Assembly: GCA_026770575.1 (NCBI GenBank)
Contig: MU657247.1
Location: 67,252 to 85,592 of the forward strand
Direction: 5' to 3'
DNA from: Pelagophyceae sp. CCMP2097
Lineage: Eukaryota; Sar; Pelagophyceae
DNA: 18,341 nt
Within the stretch, counting starts at the first letter, position 1. Each line of letters opens with the position of its first letter. A program made the position numbers and the translations under genes. Of this stretch, positions 1-9,652 are shown piece after piece. A model generated the notes under the pieces. That model was not told the origin of the DNA, did not search any database, and saw nothing but the letters and a program-made list of their open reading frames with translations.

Positions 1-1182
1 CGGACATTGCCGGGGACGTGGAGACCCTAGGAGCCCGGGCCCATTATCATTATCCACCAGAACACGTCTCTGTGACGGTCCCAGGAGACGTTTGGCGCCC
101 GAGCTCGAGCGGTCGGCCGTTTTTGGTGGCGCTTGAGGGCTTCCCCACCGCGGGGGGGCACGGGGCACCGCGTGGGCGCTCGAAAAGCACGCCGTGCGAA
201 TTCCACTGAAAGAGTTTGGTTGAAGCAATTATTCAACTCGGCCTGTCGGCGAAGGGCCCGGGCTTTCTTCTGCTTCGGCTTCGGTTTCTAGGGACGCAGG
301 GGCGGCCTTAAGATTTTTTTAAGTGCGCTTGGGCGCGTGGGTTATGTGCCCCATTGCCACGGGTTTCGAGTTTCGATCCGGCAACTTCATATCGGAATGC
401 AGGAAATTTTAGACATACGCGCCTTCCCGGTAAATTACGCGCCTTCCCGGTAAAACCCGGGGTAATTGCCAGCCTAGGCTGGTTGGCCTGAGCCCATTGG
501 CTTAATTATGGTGTGCATTTCTAAAAAGGGTCAAGTTTCTTCTGTTTTTTTCTTCGAAGAGTGGCTTCCAGTCGAGCCGACGCGGTCATTATAGCGGGCC
601 TGCCTGCCCCATTCGGGATTCGGGTCCGTCTCCTAGTGGCGCATGCAGATCCCAGAGGGGACAGGCACACCACGCCAGTCCTACAGCCCGGACTACAAGC
701 AGGACACTGCATTTTGCGGGTCAGATTTGCGGCGTCGCACGCCATCACCTCAATGCCCCCAAGCGGCTCGATTGCACCGGGATGCAAAGTGGCGGCGCGG
801 CTGCGGCGCGGTGCAGCGGGCAAGTCGCCATCGTCCTCCCACACCTCGTCCGGGGCCATCAAAGTTCAGGTCCGCATCGCTTAAGCGTGACTTACGTGAA
901 CTGATTCCTGCGTTGGCAACCAAAGCAGGTCTTTCTGGAAATCGTACCACAGCACTGGTCTAAAGGGAGACAGATTTTAAGGCAGTTGGCCCCTGGGATT
1001 CCCTTTGGCGCGCCTGGCGGGCGCTGCGGGCGCTCGGCCGAGGCGCCACTGCGCGCGCTCATGGCCCACCTCGGGCTCGACGCGCCGCAGCAAAGAGTTC
1101 GGTGCGCGCGCCCCGGAGTCGCGAGAGACTCTCTGCGGAAGTCGGCGCTTTTTTTAGCTCTTCAGAGCTCGGCTGCTGGTGG
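1..1182. other. No recognised gene
   Basis: Apart from the 20-bp tandem pair this GC-rich stretch shows only overlapping open frames on both strands with no domain. A minus-strand frame at 862..521 begins with an acidic run (APDEVWEDDGDLP) and ends in a Lys-rich tail, but the middle is Arg/Cys-rich and unconvincing. Confidence 0.5.
416..455. repeat. 20-bp unit in two tandem copies
   Basis: TACGCGCCTTCCCGGTAAAT occurs at 416..435 and, with one change at the last base, at 436..455. No gene overlaps it. Confidence 0.9.
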
Positions 1183-1261
1183 CCCAGCGTGTGGCCTGAG
1201 AGGCGATAAACCGAGTCCACCTAAGTCCTGGCCATTGGCGCCTCTCAGGCCACACGCTGGG
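1183..1261. repeat. Perfect 23-bp inverted repeat
   Basis: Arms 1183..1205 and 1239..1261 are exact reverse complements, starting CCCAGCGTGTGGCCTGAG, with a 33-nt spacer. The segment lies in a GC-rich region with no gene. It may be a small foldback element or a transcribed hairpin. Confidence 0.9.
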
Positions 1262-1516
1262 CGGGTCTGTGGCGCGCCAGACGCGGCGGACGCACAAAAA
1301 ACACGAAAAAGCCGGAAAGCTTTTTTAAGACGAGGCTGTCGAACCATCAAAAATCCATTTTATTGAGCACTCGAAGCTTAACGGATCTCTGCAGGTTCGA
1401 AGGTGAGAATCGAACCCGGCTCCTGGGTAGGGGGTGAAAGCGAGACTTTCGAAGAAAAAACTAAAGTGACCTTGCATTTGAAGATAAATCGGCGGAGGTT
1501 GGTGAGGCGGGTTCGC

Positions 1517-1601
1517 GATTTGCGACATCTCCAATATTTGGGGAGGAGGTGTTGGGCAACGCCCAACGGCTTGTGGCCCAATCTTGAAGATGTCGCAAAT
1601 C
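1517..1601. repeat. 85-bp imperfect hairpin
   Basis: The outer arms GATTTGCGACATCT (1517) and AGATGTCGCAAATC (1588..1601) pair exactly. Pairing continues inward with a few mismatches, and the centre has GTTGGGC-AAC-GCCCAAC. The fold is about 85 nt with small bulges, a shape seen in microRNA precursors or tiny MITEs. No other evidence of transcription. Confidence 0.75.
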
Positions 1602-2179
1602 TATCGGACCCATAGTTTCCTTTTCAGTGGATTTTGGGGGGATTCAAAAATTTTATAGAGCGCTTCTGAACATTTGGACTGCATATTCGTGGATGTCAGA
1701 GGAAGTTGAGAGTTCAACGTTTCCGCAAGAACTTAAATTTTTTTTTGCGAAAAATACGAAATTGTCCGCGGGGACCGACTGAAGCTGATGCCAAACGGTT
1801 AGGGGTGGGACGGGACGCCCCCCTAGATGGCGGGCCGGAGCCGCCTCAGCGCCGCACCGTGGCCCGAAAAGGCCCCCTTGCCATAATGATAATAGTATGA
1901 GAAAAAAATGCCATCTTTGTGCACTCGCCGCGCGATGAGTTTACGGCCAATGACGATGAAAATTGGCTTGTGGGTTCTCTCTCGGCGAGCTCTCTCGGCA
2001 TGCCAAATCTTGGCGCCAACGGCGACCTTTTTTTACAACTTTCAGTGCCACCCCCTATCCCGGGGCTTTCGGGACTCGAGCTTCTGGAACGAGAGTTCCC
2101 CGAGCCCGAGACTCGGGAAGCTCGGGAGCGAGAGTTTTTGGGGAGGTTTTCGGGGCGGAGCTCGGGGTAGCAATCCTCG
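1602..2179. other. No recognised gene
   Basis: Mixed-composition sequence with an A/T-rich part (1620..1770) and short inverted words such as GAGTTCCCCGAGCCCGAGACTCGGG near 2091..2115 in pieces, related to the dispersed G-rich repeat. Nothing that supports a gene. Confidence 0.4.
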
Positions 2180-2651
2180 GGGCGGCGCGACGCGCGGCGT
2201 TGTGCGCCGCGGCCGCGCGCCGCTCCTCGGCGAACGCGGCCTCGGCGGCGGGGCGTGGCGCGCGCGCTCACGGTCCGCCTACGTCCGTCCAAGGGTCGAA
2301 AGCCATCATTCTGCGCGGCGCGGCGGCGGTGTTTCGGCGGCGGCGCAGGACGCACGTGCGTGCGGCTCGCGGCCTGGAACTGCGCGGCGGCGGCGGCGGC
2401 GTCCAAGTCGGCCTCGAGGCGCGCGATGCGCGCTCGGCGGCGAGCGCCGCCTGCGTCAGCGGTACGAGCTCGAGCGCGCCCTGTGTGTCGTCGAGGTGGC
2501 CGCGGCCGTTTGCGCGCGGGTCAAAGTGCGCGGCCCACTCGGCGCAGTGCAGACCGGGGAACAGGCTCTTATCAGACTCGGAAGGTCTCTTGTAGGCAGC
2601 TCTACGGAGCGGCTCTGTCGGGCGGCCTTGTAAGGACACCGCCATGATCAC
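2180..2651 (-). pseudogene. Ala-rich coiled-coil-like coding relic
   Basis: Starting from an ATG at 2643..2645 the minus strand encodes a stretch including SLFPGLHCAEWAAHFDP and LTQAALAAER. A shift of one base is then needed to continue as RIARLEADLDAAAAAAQFQ, and further on as FAEERRAAAAHNAARRAA. The Ala/Glu/Arg pattern fits a coiled coil. Frame changes may be indels or tiny introns (a GT...AG pair surrounds the CAC-to-AATGATG interval near 2300..2350). GC content is very high, which inflates open frames, so this may be chance. No family recognised. Confidence 0.3.
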
Positions 2652-2970
2652 CGCGGTGCGCCGGCAGCTGGTGGCTTAGGTCGCCCCGGGCTGTTTGACT
2701 CTGAGGGTTTGATTTAATAGGAATTCCTAGTCAGTAAATTTAAACAGTGAGCTGTTTCAAAGGTGGATTTCGTTTTTGGCGATTCTCAGAAAAAGTCGGG
2801 AAAAGTCCTCAACTTCCCGGCTACAGCACGCGCCCCACCCAAGGCGAATCGGAGGCCCCTCGCGGGATCGAGCGGATCCGTAGGCATTGCATAGTTTGGT
2901 AAGAAAATTTTGCAAGTGGCGCGTCTCCTTGGTGAGATACGCCTATACCTTTGACCCTTTGCACCGTAGC

Positions 2971-3080
2971 TCGCCAGCGCGGGAGTATAAGGTGTACCCA
3001 TCTAGGTCAGGATGGTAGCTATGAGCATAACGAGCGTAACTGCTTATAATGGGGTACACCTTATACTCGCGCGCTGGCGA
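2971..3080. repeat. 29-bp subterminal inverted repeat in copy A
   Basis: Arms 2971..2999 and 3052..3080 are complementary at 28 of 29 positions, with a 52-nt spacer. The arms begin TCGCCAGCGCG at the outside. A palindrome at the same place in copy B suggests this is a feature of the element, for example a transposase-binding site or an internal cruciform. Confidence 0.85.
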
Positions 3081-3278
3081 TTTACGATCTTCGAGACGCT
3101 TCTAGAAATCTATAGAATATTTCCTATGAGAAAACCCGCTCGAGATAGGAAGAAAGGGTCTCTCCAAGCATTTTTGGGTTGTGGAGCGTTGAAGCGCCGG
3201 CACGGTGGGGCGCCTCGGGTCTCTTTCCCCCCTCGACAGTCCGATGATGAGATAAGGCGTGTACTTAAGACGTAAACT

Positions 3279-3440
3279 TCAGGCGGCGGCCTTGGCCACC
3301 GCGGCGGTCGCGTCGGCCTTCCTGGGCTTTTTCGCATACTCAGGCTTGCCGCGTCTCGCTTCTGCCGTGATACCGTCGACGAGGCTGGAGCTCTCCTTCA
3401 AGACCGAGAGCCGTGAAAATGAGCTTGTCGCGCTTCACGC
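3279..3440 (-). other. Possible 3' coding end, Lys/Ala-rich
   Basis: A minus-strand frame without ATG runs from about 3440 to a TGA at 3279..3281. Its C-terminal part reads PEYAKKPRKADATAAVAKAA, a basic Ala-rich tail such as ends some ribosomal or chromatin proteins. It lies downstream of the transposase-like relic on the same strand and could be its decayed C terminus or an unrelated last exon. I do not recognise it. Confidence 0.25.
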
Positions 3441-3479
3441 GGCCGCCTAGGGTATCTTTTGAGGCGCGCCGGGAAACTG

Positions 3480-3795
3480 CTCGCGACTCCATTTGCAATG
3501 TAGTGGCGGTCCAGAGTTTTCAACCATTCCCCCAGACGCAGGCGGTTGCGGATGCATGCGAATCTTATTTTGATGAGGTTCATCAGAGCGTGGATGCTCT
3601 CGAACGCGTCTTCGCAAAACAGCCCAAGGGTGCGCCAGCACCGCACAAACGCGGCACCTCGAACTCGACCATGTGCCTCTTGATCTGGCGGTTCGCGACG
3701 AGCTGGCGCAGCCGCCGCGGCACCGACTCGCACAGACCGCAGAGCGTCTCGATTTCGTCGTTGGTCAGCACGCGGCATGCGCGCGCGAGGTGCAT
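3480..3795 (-). pseudogene. Frameshifted transposase-like relic
   Basis: Two minus-strand frames join into one protein-like stretch. Frame one (3795 to about 3650) includes LTNDEIETLCGLCESVP and ends near HMVEFEVPR. Frame two continues from about 3649 with FVRCWRTLGLFCEDAFESIH and LGEWLKTLDRHYIAN. The pattern of an acidic/hydrophobic block, a Trp, then Gly-Leu-x-x-Glu-x-x-x-Glu-Ser-Ile-His-Ala-x-x-Asn resembles the C-terminal part of transposase-like proteins scattered in protist and invertebrate genomes; this family assignment is from memory of the pattern and is tentative. A single-base shift at about 3649..3651 breaks it, no N-terminal catalytic part is found, and it lies inside a terminal-inverted-repeat element. 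It is therefore called a dead fragment. Confidence 0.5.
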
Positions 3796-3900
3796 AAGCT
3801 CGCTTGGAGTGGTTCCAGAACAACCCTTTTTCTGAATCCTTTTAATTTCTCAAATGAAATCCGCTTTTTAGAGGCTTTGAAACAGCTGTGCTGGGAACCT

Positions 3901-4092
3901 AGGGGAAGAAGAGTTCCCCGGGGCTCTCAGACTCGGAAGCTCGGGGAAGAAGAGTTCAACGGGGCTCTGCGAGGCGGCTCAGCGGGGCGGCTCTGCGGGG
4001 TGGCTCTGTGGGGTGGCTCTGTGGGGTGGCTCTGTGAGGCGGCAGCTCTGCGAGGCAAGCGACTCTGCCGGGCGGCTCTGCAGGGCGGCTCT
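3901..4092. repeat. G-rich dispersed repeat and 13-bp minisatellite
   Basis: 3901..3956 has two copies of a GGGGAAGAAGAGTTC unit. 3957..4092 is a minisatellite built on GGCTCTGTGGGGT and variants (three exact 13-bp copies near 4011..4049, more degenerate on both sides). The G-richness on the plus strand could favour unusual DNA structures. Confidence 0.8.
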
Positions 4093-4360
4093 TCGCTTGA
4101 GACGGGGCAGCCGACGGCGCTGTGGCCGCCTTCCCGCGGCTCGCCCCGCGAAGCCCTGGGGGCGGCTTTTCGACGCCAAATTGGGGAGACTGGGCTGGGC
4201 CGGGTCGGATGAAATCTCTCTCCACTTCCCGTGAATCTATTTCGGTGATGCGCAGCAAGCGACTCCCAAAGAAATAGGAACCCGAAGGCGAAATCTGCGT
4301 CCCCGCGACCCTGGGACTCGGAGCCTGGTCTGATGCTTCTTATCGAGACTCGAAACAGCA

Positions 4361-4540
4361 GAACTCCGGGGAACGATAATTCCCCGGCTCTCATATTCGG
4401 GAAGCTCGGGGGAAAAGAGTTCCCCGGGGCTCTCAGACTCGGAAAATCGGGGAAGAACAGTTCCTCGGGGCGGGGATTATCGCGGCTGTGGCCCGCTGCG
4501 AACGTCTGCGAACCTCTGCGAGCGTCTGCAAACGTATGCA
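4361..4540. repeat. Second copy of the G-rich repeat plus 10-bp array
   Basis: GAGTTCCCCGGGGCTCTCAG (4415 region) followed by ACTCGG matches 3911..3935. A looser copy is at 2090..2125. From 4496 to 4540 a 10-11 bp word GCGAACGTCT recurs about four times with changes. Confidence 0.7.
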
Positions 4541-4576
4541 TATCGTGACAACTTGGGTGCTTGCACGTGCAGCGTC

Positions 4577-4706
4577 GCCTCTGTTCAAAAGCTCGACCAC
4601 ATCACCCGGATAGCACCACTTCCCGTCAGCTCAATGAAGTTGAGCCGGCTCGGGCCTGGTTAGTACGATGGTGGGCGGCCACGTCGGAACTCCGGGTGCT
4701 GGGCTT
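4577..4706 (+). rRNA. Divergent 5S rRNA-like sequence, probably a pseudogene
   Basis: 5S rRNA is the small RNA of the large ribosomal subunit, transcribed by Pol III from an internal promoter. The order of landmarks is right: AGCTCGACCACATCACC, then AAGTTGAGCCGGCTCGGGCC (box A region), CTGGTTAGTACGATGG, and the 3' part GGAACTCCGGGTGCTGGGCTT, followed by a T-run (4711..4717) as a Pol III stop. It is about 10 nt longer than the usual 118-120. The box C region (GATGGTGGGCGGCC) and the 5' half are degraded, and terminal pairing (GCCT/GGGC) is short. It may be a dead copy or the head of a 5S-derived retroelement (SINE3-like). Confidence 0.55.
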
Positions 4707-4717
4707 ATTATTTTTTT

Positions 4718-6198
4718 GCTGGGCCAACTCAAGAAGAATTAATCAAATCATTGCCATCGTCCCAACTTGAACTTTAACAGATTGGTTTGGCGACTCTATT
4801 TTATAAGGATCTTAGGATCCCCCAAATCGATCAATAATCTGACGCTAAACAAGGAATTAGTTTCTTGCGGCCTTATCTAAACAGTAAGAAAACAGATTGT
4901 TAAAAATGGCCCCGTAGCAGAAAGAAGGTGAGGGGGGTTGCAGGGCCAGGAGAGCGTGACAATGGTGTCGGGAGTGTGCGACGCACCCGCACACATGGCC
5001 ATGCCACGAGCCTCCCCAATGGGAAGCGCCCATCCGCGCACGGCGCCGGCACGGGAAAGGGCTCGCAAAGGAAACCTCCAAATCCGCGCCCTTCACGCGG
5101 CGCGGCGAGTTGGTGCACGATCTCGAAGCCACTCGGCACCGGGCTAGAAAGGCACGAGACCGAGCAGCGCAGCCAACAAATGCCGCGGCGACGCCCACCG
5201 TCCCGGAGGAAATCAACAAACCGGTTTCAAAAAGCACTGAAGCCCGATTTTGACGTAAGAGGGCGTGAGGGGTATTATTAACATTACGTAACCACGGAGG
5301 CTTGTGGAATTTATTTCGGAATATATTAGGAAGAGTCCCGGAGGCTGTGATTTTATTGGATTCAGGACGCCCGGTATTTCGCCTATTCGATTCAACCTTT
5401 TACTGAACATATATGTTCTCTTGGAGCCTTTGGATTGGCCCCCCCAAAAACTGAAATATTTTCACATCGGACATTTCTGATGTGGAAATTATGAATCTAA
5501 GAGGGGGCTACAAAAGTCCTTGCCTATCGCAAAATTTTAGCGACGGCGCGCAACGCGGCTGTTTCAATAAGGAAGTTCGACATCCAGCATATCCCAGGTT
5601 TCTATGTCGGTCAAATCATCAAATGGTGTCTGTTCTCGGGCGCTGGGAGGTGGCAACGGATCTCCTCGAGCCGCGCGATGAAGAGAACAGAAACTATTCC
5701 CGTGAGTTTGCTTCGTCTAAAAAGCCAATACAAAGTCATGTAAATACATCAAAGGATTTTATTTATTACCAAAAAGCCCCTTTTTTGTCCATTTTTCGGC
5801 TTATTTTAATCTGCTGACTTGCGCTTGAAACACCCGTGGGTACCGATGGAAACGCCTCGAGCGAGCCGACTCGGAGCCATCCCGGCCGCGAGGCCCGACC
5901 AGGACGCTCCGGAGCTCGCGCCGGGCCTTTTGAAGTCTCTGAGGCCCTTCTCGGCGCACGGCGCGGCCGAAGAGGACGTGCGGCGACGACGCGCGGGCAA
6001 CGACGCCGACACCTTTTAGATTTGGGGGTCCAAGAGCGACTTTTCTACCTGCGATTCCGTGCAGTGCCCTCAGCATCAAGTCCGTCTTGCTTCTCTTCGC
6101 AACCAAACCGGACTCGGAATCGGAATCGGACGCGGGCCCGCCCATGTCTCGGCGCAGGACGACCATTCTCGACCGGGAGCTCGCCCTCAAGAGACCCC
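4718..6198. other. No recognised gene
   Basis: AT-richer sequence, especially 4730..4900 and 5250..5810. Open frames overlap on both strands (5281..4857) without a recognisable domain. A minus-strand frame ending at 5806 in a basic tail (CFKRKSAD) is followed on that strand by AATAAA-like sequence near 5770, so a small gene end here is possible but weak. Confidence 0.4.
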
Positions 6199-6504
6199 AT
6201 GCCGAACCCGAAGAAGGCCAGGGGCACTGCTTTTGACAGGTACGGGAGGTACATGGTCGTGACGATGGTCGGCGGCTACCACGACTTCGGCGGGTCTCGA
6301 GCGGACCTGCGGTACGACCTGGCAAAGGGCCACGCGGCACTCCTCGAGGCAACGCCTATCGCGCCCGCGGGCGAGACGCCGCAAACGGGCGCGATAACCG
6401 CGCCGCCCGGCGACAAGGGCGTTAAACCGGGCAGCCACTTCTTGACCGCGGCTCCTTTAACCGCGGCGCGGCACACAAAAACGCCGTGTGGCACTGAAAT
6501 ATAA
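6199..6504 (+). CDS. Hypothetical protein, possible exon
   Basis: An ATG at 6199 opens 101 codons to TAA at 6502..6504, within a longer frame that is open from 5836. The segment GTAFDRYGRYMVVTMVGG followed by an aromatic/acidic run (ADLRYDLAKG) has a balanced composition unlike the surrounding GC-biased open frames, and loosely recalls repeated elements of algal genomes. The remainder (Pro/Thr-rich) is less protein-like. The opposite strand is also open across much of this region, with an acidic Ser/Asp stretch at about 6150..6100, so strand is uncertain. No family recognised. Confidence 0.3.
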   Translation: MPNPKKARGTAFDRYGRYMVVTMVGGYHDFGGSRADLRYDLAKGHAALLEATPIAPAGETPQTGAITAPPGDKGVKPGSHFLTAAPLTAARHTKTPCGTEI

Positions 6505-7216
6505 GCACGTTGCTTTTCCGGTCCCCGGGCCTCGGAATCTAGTCTAGTTAGTATCATGCTACTCCGTCCTGCGTTTCCGCCAGCCCCTTGAACGGAAGGG
6601 AATGCTAAAAATGAAAGTGACGAGGGGGTTGCCGATGTCGGATCGGGCTGATTTGGGGGGCGCTGCGACCGGACAGGGCCAACTAGAGGTTTCATCTGCG
6701 GGGTTTTGCGATCCGACCGCGAGCGCCGGCGTCACGAGCGAAAATGTGGTTTGAGAAATCTGGAAAATTCCCAAAAGTACAAACTTAACCCCCCTTCAAA
6801 CAAGGGGCTGAGGGGGGATTTGCACGATCTTGGGACACGCTGGGGCTTCGCACTTCTCCGCCATCGATGTCGCCCTCGTCAATGCCGTGATTCAGGATTT
6901 GAGATCGAGACGGGCTTGGTCTGAATGACCTTCATTCGACTCTGCGCCTCTGGGGACCCCGGGTTTAAAGACATTGAGAGCCCCGGGTCGAAAGACGCAC
7001 ATGCTCTTTGTTGGTCGCGGAGTGCTGAAAGCCCGGGGCCGTTCTCTTTCTTGGCTTGTTTTACGGCCGCTGTTTCCGGCCCTCGGTTGTCGCGCGGCGG
7101 GACCTTCGGTCCAGCCAGTTCCACCTCTGGGCTCCAACAGCGGTTGTGAATATACGGGCGGATTTAATAAATCTTTTGAAATCCCACTAGGGACAATTTG
7201 ACTTTCGGGAGGAAGA
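6505..7216. other. No recognised gene
   Basis: Open frames on both strands are short and of ordinary composition. A C-run/G-run hairpin sits near 6788..6822. No family recognised. Confidence 0.4.
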
Positions 7217-7805
7217 CAAGGGGCTCGAGAGACGCTCGAGAAATGCTCGAGAGACGCGGAATGCGCCCGCATATAGGATCGTGCTCGTCGTATCTACGCC
7301 ACGCTTACTGGGGGACTTCGCCACTTCCCGATTTGCATCGACCGGAGACTCCTTTTAATTTTTCGGTGTGCGATTTCGATGATCTGGAAAATTTATTATT
7401 TTATGGAACTTTCTAAAATTTCCCATACTTCACTCAAATCCAGCTATTTCTTGTGAAAATAAATGGTATTTTCTATATTTCGTGTGAAAATCAAGGTAAT
7501 TGATCTCGTTTCAGCTAATAAAACGGAGCACACAATCCACGATTTTTGGCGTGAAACGGGATTTTTGGTGTTGGCATTGTGCGTGCGGAATTTTCGTACT
7601 TTTTCACTTTCCCCTTTTTAATTTTCCGTATTCGATTTTGGGTCGAGGGTTATTTGGCGTCGTGGGAAAGAGGCGAAATCTTCCAGTAGGCGCTTACTCG
7701 GCGCGTGGTGTCCTTTGCCCTCGGAAACCGTTCGATCTCTGTGGCTCCTTGTCGGACTCTGCTCGTCCACGCCCTGCTCGTCCACGACACGCGTCGCGTG
7801 AAGCG
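7217..7805. repeat. Dispersed repeat, interrupted copy
   Basis: Positions 7217..7300 and 7691..7805 together match the reverse complement of 14470..14258 at roughly 90 percent, for example CGTCCACGACACGCGTCGCG at 7780..7799. The gap between the two halves is filled by a 379-bp element. The repeat holds tandem GCTCGAGAGACG words at its left end and GCTCGTCCACG words at its right end. No coding capacity is visible. It lies downstream of the Rab2 3' end. Confidence 0.8.
7308..7686. mobile_element. 379-bp MITE-like insertion with terminal inverted repeats
   Basis: The ends are CTGGGGGACTTCGCC and, reverse-complemented, CTGGAAGATTTCGCC. They are followed by further similarity (ACTTCCC versus TCTTTCCC). 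The interior (7330..7640) is strongly AT-rich, unlike the flanks, and has no gene. The other copy of the host repeat lacks it, so the insertion is real. The sequence CCTAGG in the empty site and the flanking TTA (7305..7307) and TAG (7687..7689) fit a 3-bp target duplication as in PIF/Harbinger elements, but one copy must have mutated. Confidence 0.7.
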
Positions 7806-7890
7806 CCCCCCACTTGGCAAAAAAACAGAACGCCGCAGAAAAGATAGGAAGGGCCCCCAATCATGACCAGAATCAGTAAATACAGTTTTC

Positions 7891-9373
<1,483 letters not shown>

Positions 9374-9591
9374 GGTAGGCACCACTCACGAACACTTAAC
9401 ACCCGCGCGCGCGACGAATTCTCTCGAATCACTGTCGCATGCAAAACAGAAATCGCCAAAATCAACTATTTTTAGCGCATGCGTTCTTGCCGCCCCCTCC
9501 AGTCGTACTAGTCGCCGCCTCGGAGACCGGCGAAGAAGAATCTTCCCAACCCGCGAAAAATCAAAAACCACTAATGGAAGCAAGGGAAGAT

Positions 9592-9652
9592 CGCACAACT
9601 TGGACAGTCGCGATCGGGCGCAGTGCCCCATCACGACTGTCCAAGTTGTGCG
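9592..9652. repeat. Perfect 19-bp inverted repeat upstream of Rab2
   Basis: Arms 9592..9610 (CGCACAACTTGGACAGTCG) and 9634..9652 are exact reverse complements with a 23-nt spacer. GGACTGTCC is partly repeated just after. It lies about 220-280 bp upstream of the Rab2 start, so it could be a regulatory site or a small element. Confidence 0.9.

Larger units (their letters stand above)
2748..3890. mobile_element. Decayed DNA transposon, copy A
   Basis: The segment is bounded by inverted copies of GCTGTTTCAAAG (2751..2762 region and 3876..3887). Just inside both ends there is also a related GGATTTC word. Its left half (2758..3130) matches the left part of copy B at 11763..12120 in order: the terminus, TTTGGCGATTCT, GGCGCGTCTCCTTGGTGAGA and CTCGCCAG. 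It carries a subterminal palindrome and a frameshifted minus-strand transposase-like relic. No clean target-site duplication is seen at the ends, so exact boundaries are approximate. Confidence 0.6.

Noticed and set aside
1393..1424. tRNA gene suggested by GAATCGAACCCGGC
   Set aside because: Only a B-box-like word on the minus strand; the T stem does not pair and no acceptor or anticodon arm is found.
1908..2633. Long plus-strand open frame of 241 codons
   Set aside because: Composition is Arg/Gly-rich from GC bias, it crosses the dispersed G-rich repeat, and the minus strand looks more protein-like here.
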